From CAWJPW01 sp963844845 (GTDB taxonomy: Bacteria; Acidobacteriota; Thermoanaerobaculia; Thermoanaerobaculales; Sulfomarinibacteraceae), in the NCBI GenBank assembly GCA_963844845.1, contig CAWJPW010000001.1, forward strand, positions 186,001 to 250,000: 64,000 nt of DNA, read 5' to 3'. A program made the position numbers and the translations under genes. Shown piece by piece: positions 59,631 to 64,000 of the stretch. The notes beneath the pieces are model-generated. The model was given only the letters and a program-made list of their open reading frames with translations. It made no database searches and had not been told where the DNA came from. Each line of letters opens with the position of its first letter. Positions within the stretch are counted from its first letter, which is position 1.

Positions 59631-60860
59631 ATGGTCCTCGGCGAGTCGCTTCGTACGACACTCCAGGAGGTCTGGAGCCACAAGCTGCGCTCCCTGCTCA
59701 CCCTGGTGGGGGTCGTCCTGGGCACCATGGCAGTGGTCACCATGATGAGCCTCATCGAGGCCGTCAAGGTGCAGGTGTGGACAGGTGTGGCAACGCTCGG
59801 CTACGACGGCGTCATGTTCGTGTCGGGAAGCGAGCCCGAGTCGCCCCTCGACCGCAAACGCGTGCACCTCTCCGATGGCCTCAGCCGCGAGGACGCGGCG
59901 CGCCTGGGCGACGACAGCGACCTGGTCGAGGTGGCGGCGCCGGTGGCCTTCGGCCAGGAGGTCATCGGCTGGGGGGACACCCAGCAGTCGGTGCGACTCT
60001 ACGGTACCAACGCCACCTACGCGCGGGTCCTCAGCCGCTCGGCAGAGAAGGGTCGCTTCCTCTCCGATCTCGATGTCGAGCGGCAGCAGCGGGTCGTGGT
60101 GCTCGGAAACAACCTGGCCAGCGACCTCTTCGGCTCCAACGAGGCCGTCGGCCAGTGGGTGCGCATCGGTTCCCACCGCTTCCACGTGATCGGCGTCGAG
60201 GGCCGTATCGGAAACGGCTTCGTCAGCGACGGCTTCGGCCGGCGCGAGATGGACGCGGCCATCGTGCCGATCACGACCCTTCAGGCGCTCTTCGTGGGCT
60301 CGCACCGGGTACCGCTGGTGGTGGTCAAGACCACCGACACGACCCGCCTCTCCGAGATCTTCGCGTTCCTCAAGAACCGCCTCTGGCACCGCCACAACCG
60401 CGTCGAGGACTTCGAGGTGGACAACGTGGCGGCGGAGATCCTGCAGGCTGAGGAGCAGGTGGAGGACCAGCTGCGAGGATGGACCGTCGTACTCTTCGCC
60501 ATCTCCGCCATTGCCCTGGTCGTGGGCGGTGTCGGCATCTTCTCGGTACTGCAGATCTCCCTTGCCGAGCGGTTGTACGAGATCGGCCTGCGCAAGAGCA
60601 TGGGCGCCCAGGACCGTGACATCCTGCTGCAGTTCCTCATCGAGGCGGTGTTCCTGTCGGCGCTCGGAGCCACCGTGGGAGTCACCGTCGGCATCGCCGT
60701 GTGTGCCGCCCTCGGTCCCAACTTCGAGGCCGGCCTACCGATCTCGGGCTTCGCCGTCGCCCTGGCGGTGACCTTCGCCATCGGCGTCGGCCTCGCCGCC
60801 GGCGCCTACCCGTCGCTGCGGGCCGCGCGGATGACGCCGGTGGAAGCGTTGATGGGGTAG
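59631..60860 (+). CDS. ABC transporter permease (FtsX/MacB type), second subunit
   Basis: This 409-residue permease has the same topology as its neighbour: N-terminal helix (LLTLVGVVLGTMAVVTMMSL), periplasmic domain, three terminal helices and the ending ARMTPVEALMG. It lies 8 nt after the first permease with GAGGTGACGG before the ATG. The cargo of this exporter is unknown; MacAB relatives move toxins, macrolides or lipopeptides. Confidence 0.88.
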   Translation: MVLGESLRTTLQEVWSHKLRSLLTLVGVVLGTMAVVTMMSLIEAVKVQVWTGVATLGYDGVMFVSGSEPESPLDRKRVHLSDGLSREDAARLGDDSDLVEVAAPVAFGQEVIGWGDTQQSVRLYGTNATYARVLSRSAEKGRFLSDLDVERQQRVVVLGNNLASDLFGSNEAVGQWVRIGSHRFHVIGVEGRIGNGFVSDGFGRREMDAAIVPITTLQALFVGSHRVPLVVVKTTDTTRLSEIFAFLKNRLWHRHNRVEDFEVDNVAAEILQAEEQVEDQLRGWTVVLFAISAIALVVGGVGIFSVLQISLAERLYEIGLRKSMGAQDRDILLQFLIEAVFLSALGATVGVTVGIAVCAALGPNFEAGLPISGFAVALAVTFAIGVGLAAGAYPSLRAARMTPVEALMG

Positions 60861-61114
60861 CTGGGGCCGTGGTACCCAGAGGTGACTCGCGGGTCACGAG
60901 CAAAAAGTGGAGAGTCCGCCCACCCCCCAGCACGTGGGGAGCCTGAGGCAGGGCGAAGCCACGCTGGGCGCCAGAGCATGGCGAGCCAGTCTCCCTTACG
61001 GGGACGGTACTCAGCCCGCGCTCACACACGCACGACAGCGCTCGGAGGAGGCCTCTTCACTCTGTGCTCTGAACTCCTTACCGAGGGGGCCTGGTAGATA
61101 CGTTATCCTTCCCC

Positions 61115-61804
61115 ATGACCAACGACTCCTTCCCACGCAGCTCCCTGCACTTCCAACGCCTGCCCGAGGCCGAGATGCGCCGCCGTGCGGACGCGCTCCT
61201 CAACGAGCTGCGGCGGCGACGCTCGGTTCGGGAGTTCGCGCCGGACCCGGTGCCCCGCGACCTGGTGGAGGCCGCCATCGCCGCAGCGCACAGCGCACCC
61301 TCGGGCGCCAACCGCCAGCCGTGGCATTTCGTGGCGGTGACCGACCCAGAGGTTAAGCGGAAGATCCGGGAGGCCGCCGAGGCCGAGGAACGGGAGTTCT
61401 ACGAGGGCGGACGGGCGACGCCGGCGTGGCTCACGGCGCTAGCGCCCCTGGGCACGGGCTGGCAAAAGCCCTTCCTCGAGACCGCGCCCTGGCTGGTGGC
61501 GGTGTTCAAGGAGGTCCACGGCGTCGCTCCTGATGACTCCTCCATTACGAACTACTACGTGGCCGAAAGCGTCGGCATCGCCTGTGGCCTCTTCATCGGC
61601 GCCATCAACCACATGGGCCTGGCGACCCTCACCCACACGCCGCAGCCCATGCGCTTCCTCAACGAGATCCTCGGCCGCCCGGGCCACGAGCGCCCCTACA
61701 TCCTCTTCCCGGTGGGGTACCCGGCAGACGGCTGCACCGTGCCGGACATCGCCAAGAAGCCCCTCGACGAGGTGGTGACGTGGGTGGTGGAGGGGCGGAA
61801 GTAG
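61115..61804 (+). CDS. Nitroreductase-family protein, iodotyrosine-deiodinase-like
   Basis: This FMN-dependent oxidoreductase of 229 residues carries RRSVREFAPDPVP and SAPSGANRQPWHFV, the FMN-binding segments of the family, and NYYVAESVGIACGLFIGAINHMGLATLTHTPQPMRFL (here given in two parts by position, about residues 146-182), where the active-site lid pattern matches bacterial homologues of iodotyrosine deiodinase. A TTATCC/TACGTT -10-like region lies just upstream. The substrate might be a halogenated aromatic amino acid but is unproven. Confidence 0.8.
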   Translation: MTNDSFPRSSLHFQRLPEAEMRRRADALLNELRRRRSVREFAPDPVPRDLVEAAIAAAHSAPSGANRQPWHFVAVTDPEVKRKIREAAEAEEREFYEGGRATPAWLTALAPLGTGWQKPFLETAPWLVAVFKEVHGVAPDDSSITNYYVAESVGIACGLFIGAINHMGLATLTHTPQPMRFLNEILGRPGHERPYILFPVGYPADGCTVPDIAKKPLDEVVTWVVEGRK

Positions 61805-61902
61805 GAGGTCAAGGCGCCGAGGTCGGACAACGGGATTCGTACCCGGCGCGCACGCTTCCACCGCGCCACGTGGCACCGAAGCCACGGTGGCGGCGCCATT
61901 CC

Positions 61903-61927
61903 TTGCGTGTTGCGTCTTGCGTCTTCG
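61903..61927 (-). repeat. GACGCAA-type heptad run
   Basis: On the minus strand the sequence is GAAGACG-CAAGACG-CAACACG-CAA, a 7-nt periodic run related to the GRARACG runs elsewhere. It sits in the spacer before the LOG gene. Confidence 0.55.
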
Positions 61928-61968
61928 TCCCTCGGAGGCGACGCACGCGCTCGGGCGCCCGCTCGTGG

Positions 61969-61974
61969 CATACT
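61969..61974 (+). promoter_or_regulatory. -10-like CATACT before the LOG gene
   Basis: CATACT ends 8 nt before ATG 61982, again predicting a leaderless transcript. The frame is open to 61907 but passes through the repeat run. Confidence 0.4.
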
Positions 61975-61981
61975 CCTCTTC

Positions 61982-62533
61982 ATGCTTCGCATCTGCGTCT
62001 TTTGCGGGTCCAGCCCCGGCACCAGGCCGGCCTACCGCGCCGCAGCGGTCGCCCTGGGCGCCGAGCTGGCCGGACGCGGCGTCGGCCTGATCTACGGCGG
62101 AGGACGCTGCGGCCTGATGGGCACGGTGGCCGACGCCGCTCTGGCAGGCGGGGGCGAGGTCGTCGGCGTGATCCCTCGTCTGCTGATGGATAGCGAGAAC
62201 GCTCACCAGGGTCTTTCGCAGCTGGAAGTGGTCGAAACCCTGCACGCCCGCAAGGCCCGCATGACCGAGCTGAGCGACGCTTTCGTGGCTCTGCCCGGCG
62301 GCTTCGGTACCTTCGAGGAGCTGCTCGAGGCCATCGCATGGCGGCAGGTGGGCATCCACCAGAAGCCCATCGGCCTGCTCGACGCTGAAGGCTTCTTCGG
62401 CCCGTTCGTCGCCCTCGCCGACCAGGTCATAAGGGAGGGCTTCGCGATCATGCCGGAGCCCCCCTATCTACTCGCCGCGTCAGCCGCCGACCTCGTCGAT
62501 CGACTTCTCATACGGCTGACTCTGGCCTCCTGA
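61982..62533 (+). CDS. LOG family protein (nucleoside-5'-monophosphate phosphoribohydrolase type)
   Basis: This 183-residue Rossmann-like protein has the CVFCGSSPG start, GLIYGGGRCGLMG near residue 39, and the PGGFGTFEELLEA motif (PGGxGTxxE) near residue 102 that defines the LOG family. Characterised relatives release free cytokinin-like bases from nucleoside monophosphates; in bacteria the role is often housekeeping nucleotide salvage. The start is ATG 61982. Confidence 0.9.
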   Translation: MLRICVFCGSSPGTRPAYRAAAVALGAELAGRGVGLIYGGGRCGLMGTVADAALAGGGEVVGVIPRLLMDSENAHQGLSQLEVVETLHARKARMTELSDAFVALPGGFGTFEELLEAIAWRQVGIHQKPIGLLDAEGFFGPFVALADQVIREGFAIMPEPPYLLAASAADLVDRLLIRLTLAS

Positions 62534-62584
62534 CCCCGCCAAGACCGCGGAGGGCGGCCCCGCGCACTCGTGGCGAAACGGAGA

Positions 62585-62612
62585 GCGGGGCGGAGCGGCC
62601 GCTCCGCCCCGC
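62585..62612. terminator. 28-nt perfect palindrome between convergent genes
   Basis: GCGGGGCGGAGCGG is followed immediately by its exact complement CCGCTCCGCCCCGC. With no spacer the RNA loop must open several pairs. It lies between the LOG gene and the convergent Spondin_N gene, so it could end both transcripts, although no U-tract is present. Confidence 0.55.
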
Positions 62613-62792
62613 AGCTGATCCCGCGAGGTGACCACCGGACAGAAGCCGCGATGTCGTCCCGGCGAGCTGCCCGATTCGAGGTTCGTGCTCTACGCGCTCC
62701 AAGTGTCCTGCTTGGAAAATCCGAATGACCATCCACTTGTCATCGCGACCCCCGGATGCGCGAATAGCACATCGAGCACCCAAAACAGGACA

Positions 62793-63521
62793 TTAATGGG
62801 CGCGCTCGATCCACAGGCGGGCGACCGGGTTCCGCCAGTCAAACATGGCGGGGTCGAGATCACCCACGCCGTGGATCCCGCCGTGGACGTGCACGAAGCC
62901 CTCGGCGCCTTCGGTGTGGCGCACGAAGTGGCTGCCGCACGGCGGCCCGGGGATCTCCGAGCACAGCTCGGTGTTGGCCTCCGTGCCGGCGTCGTAGGCC
63001 GAGGCCCAGACCTCCACGCCTCCCGTGAGGTTGAAAGGCGCGCCCGGCCCGCAGGTGGACAGGGGAACGGCGTTCACTCCCGCAAAGGCGTCGTTGGTGG
63101 TCACGAGCATCGACACCAGGGTGAGTGCACGGCACCCGCCGGCCGCGGTGACGTCGAGGGTGACCGACTGGCCAGGAGGCAACGGGCCGTCGGCGATTGC
63201 GTAGCTGTCCACCCCGGAGCCAACCAAACCGTCGAGCATGCCGACGATCCCAGTCGTGTCGGCGTCCTCGGCGACTGCGGCGAGGGCGTCGCTTGCCGGC
63301 TGCCCGACGGTGAAGAGGTGGAGCGATGGCTCGCCCACGATCACCATCACTGGGTTCATGACCTGCGATGTGGTCACGTTGGTCACGGTCACGCTGTACG
63401 TGCGCGTGAGCCACGCCGGAAACGGCGACGCCGACGCGGGCTCGCCCGCGGCGGCGACGCCCGTGAGGGTGGCTGCCGTGAGAAGTAGTGTTCCGAGGAC
63501 GATCTGTGCCTTGGCTCGCAT
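62793..63521 (-). CDS. Secreted Spondin_N-domain protein
   Basis: This exported protein of 242 residues has a signal peptide (IVLGTLLLTAATLTGVAA) and a Spondin_N-like domain over most of its length: YSVTVTNVTTSQVMNP, LFTVGQPASDALAAVAEDAD, PGQSVTLDV and SMLVTTNDAFAGVN. In animals the fold is found in adhesive matrix proteins; bacterial members are secreted proteins of unknown role. Two hairpins (63538-63551 and 63553-63569) lie in its leader, upstream of an AGAGGAG ribosome site. Confidence 0.8.
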   Translation of the reverse strand: MRAKAQIVLGTLLLTAATLTGVAAAGEPASASPFPAWLTRTYSVTVTNVTTSQVMNPVMVIVGEPSLHLFTVGQPASDALAAVAEDADTTGIVGMLDGLVGSGVDSYAIADGPLPPGQSVTLDVTAAGGCRALTLVSMLVTTNDAFAGVNAVPLSTCGPGAPFNLTGGVEVWASAYDAGTEANTELCSEIPGPPCGSHFVRHTEGAEGFVHVHGGIHGVGDLDPAMFDWRNPVARLWIERAH

Positions 63522-63537
63522 TGCTCTCTCCTCTCTC

Positions 63538-63569
63538 GGGGCGAATGCCCCTCCGCCGGTCAGCGGCGG
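63538..63569 (-). promoter_or_regulatory. Tandem leader hairpins of the Spondin_N gene
   Basis: GGGGC-GAAT-GCCCC and CCGCC-GGTCAGC-GGCGG stand side by side upstream of the ribosome site. They could stabilise the mRNA or regulate translation; no known riboswitch pattern is seen. Confidence 0.4.
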
Positions 63570-63739
63570 TCGTGCAGAGGTCCCCGACCGTAGTCCCGTC
63601 CGCCCCAGTGGCGGCGGCGAGCGGACACAGCTCCCCCGCTGAGCACCGAGGTCGTTCTCCTGAGAGACACGGCCATCGGCCGGGGCTCGCGCTGCTGACT
63701 CCTGCTTTGGGGGGAGATTTGCCGCCGGCGGAGAAAGAG

Positions 63740-64000
63740 TTACAGCGTCTCGGAATCGTGGGCGCAGCGACGCAATGCCCCGATGACGCGAGCCGGGTCG
63801 TCGCTCACCAGGCCGGTGGCGCCCCGCCGGACCAGGTCGCGGGCCACAGCGGGATCGTTGACCACCCAGTAGTCCGCGCGCAGACCGAGACGCCGCAGGC
63901 GACCTATGAGACCCGGGCCATCGAGGCGCACAGGGCCCGCTCGCCGCGGGATCATGGCGGCGCTCCCACGGAGCAGCCGCCGCACGAGCGCGGCGGGACC
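63740..64000 (-). CDS. Glycerophosphodiester phosphodiesterase-like protein, C-terminal fragment
   Basis: The frame enters from the right edge and ends at 63740. The visible 86 residues contain LRADYWVVNDPAVARDLVRRGATGLVSDDP, here referred to by key residues WVVND and GLVSDDP, the C-terminal part of the GDPD TIM barrel that cleaves glycerophosphodiesters. The catalytic N-terminal His residues lie outside the window, so activity cannot be judged. Confidence 0.72.
   Translation of the reverse strand, partial: GPAALVRRLLRGSAAMIPRRAGPVRLDGPGLIGRLRRLGLRADYWVVNDPAVARDLVRRGATGLVSDDPARVIGALRRCAHDSETL

Noticed and set aside
61826..61850. tRNA T-arm-like sequence on the minus strand (CGGGTACGAATCCCG)
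   Set aside because: The loop lacks the conserved TTC and no acceptor, D-arm or anticodon stem could be built around it.

Overview
The window is GC-rich (by eye well above 60 % G+C) and comes from a Gram-negative bacterium. It encodes an Omp85/BamA protein, a LolCD-type lipoprotein exporter, a TonB-dependent receptor, a MacAB-like exporter and a lipoprotein. The combination of eukaryotic-type Ser/Thr kinase fused to PEGA and TonB domains, mitochondrial-type citrate synthase, ChvG/ChvI-like two-component pair and SpoIIE phosphatase suits an Acidobacteriota-like lineage. That assignment is inference only; there is no rRNA or tRNA gene here to settle it.

Layout. 1-8726 (minus): rluB, then a tightly packed unit lysS-lolC-lolD-clpC-bamA, with bamA cut by the left edge. 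8.8-16.5 kb: a membrane glycosyltransferase, an M20 peptidase, a thiolase, a glutamate-cysteine ligase-like enzyme (minus) and a secreted M64 peptidase. 16.6-17.1 kb (minus): two translationally coupled small membrane-protein ORFs. 17.3-23.3 kb: a response regulator/histidine kinase pair, fumC, and a convergent Ser/Thr kinase. 23.7-26.8 kb: the three-gene proton-translocating transhydrogenase operon, followed by a 1-kb tandem-repeat array and citrate synthase (minus). 29.4-33.5 kb: a polyprenyl-phosphate sugar transferase and a TPP riboswitch controlling a TonB-dependent receptor. 34.6-37.4 kb: a radical-SAM protein, an acyltransferase-like protein and GlpX, flanked by inverted repeat blocks of about 0.57 kb. 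38.3-43.3 kb: folM-like/folB/folK, a membrane SpoIIE phosphatase, and tag. 43.5-46.2 kb (minus): marR-ablA-ablB, for N-acetyl-beta-lysine. 46.5-54.7 kb: membrane protein, lipid kinase, B3/B4 protein, UbiD, a repeat-filled gap, YdcF-like protein and a PLP enzyme. 54.8-64 kb: BON lipoprotein, EamA transporter, MacAB-like exporter with two permeases, nitroreductase, LOG protein, Spondin_N protein, and a GDPD fragment at the right edge.

Two genome-wide habits stand out. First, about nine transcription-unit heads have a TAnnnT -10-like hexamer ending 7-9 nt before the start codon, usually with no Shine-Dalgarno, which predicts leaderless mRNAs; this fixed several starts that lie well inside longer open frames. 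Second, the intergenic gaps carry families of short structured repeats: a ~177-bp element with terminal inverted repeats (one copy beside a 239-bp tandem array, one solo), a ~115-bp foldback element in four copies, larger inverted blocks, and heptanucleotide GRARACG runs, mostly just after stop codons. No transposase, CRISPR array or phage gene was seen.
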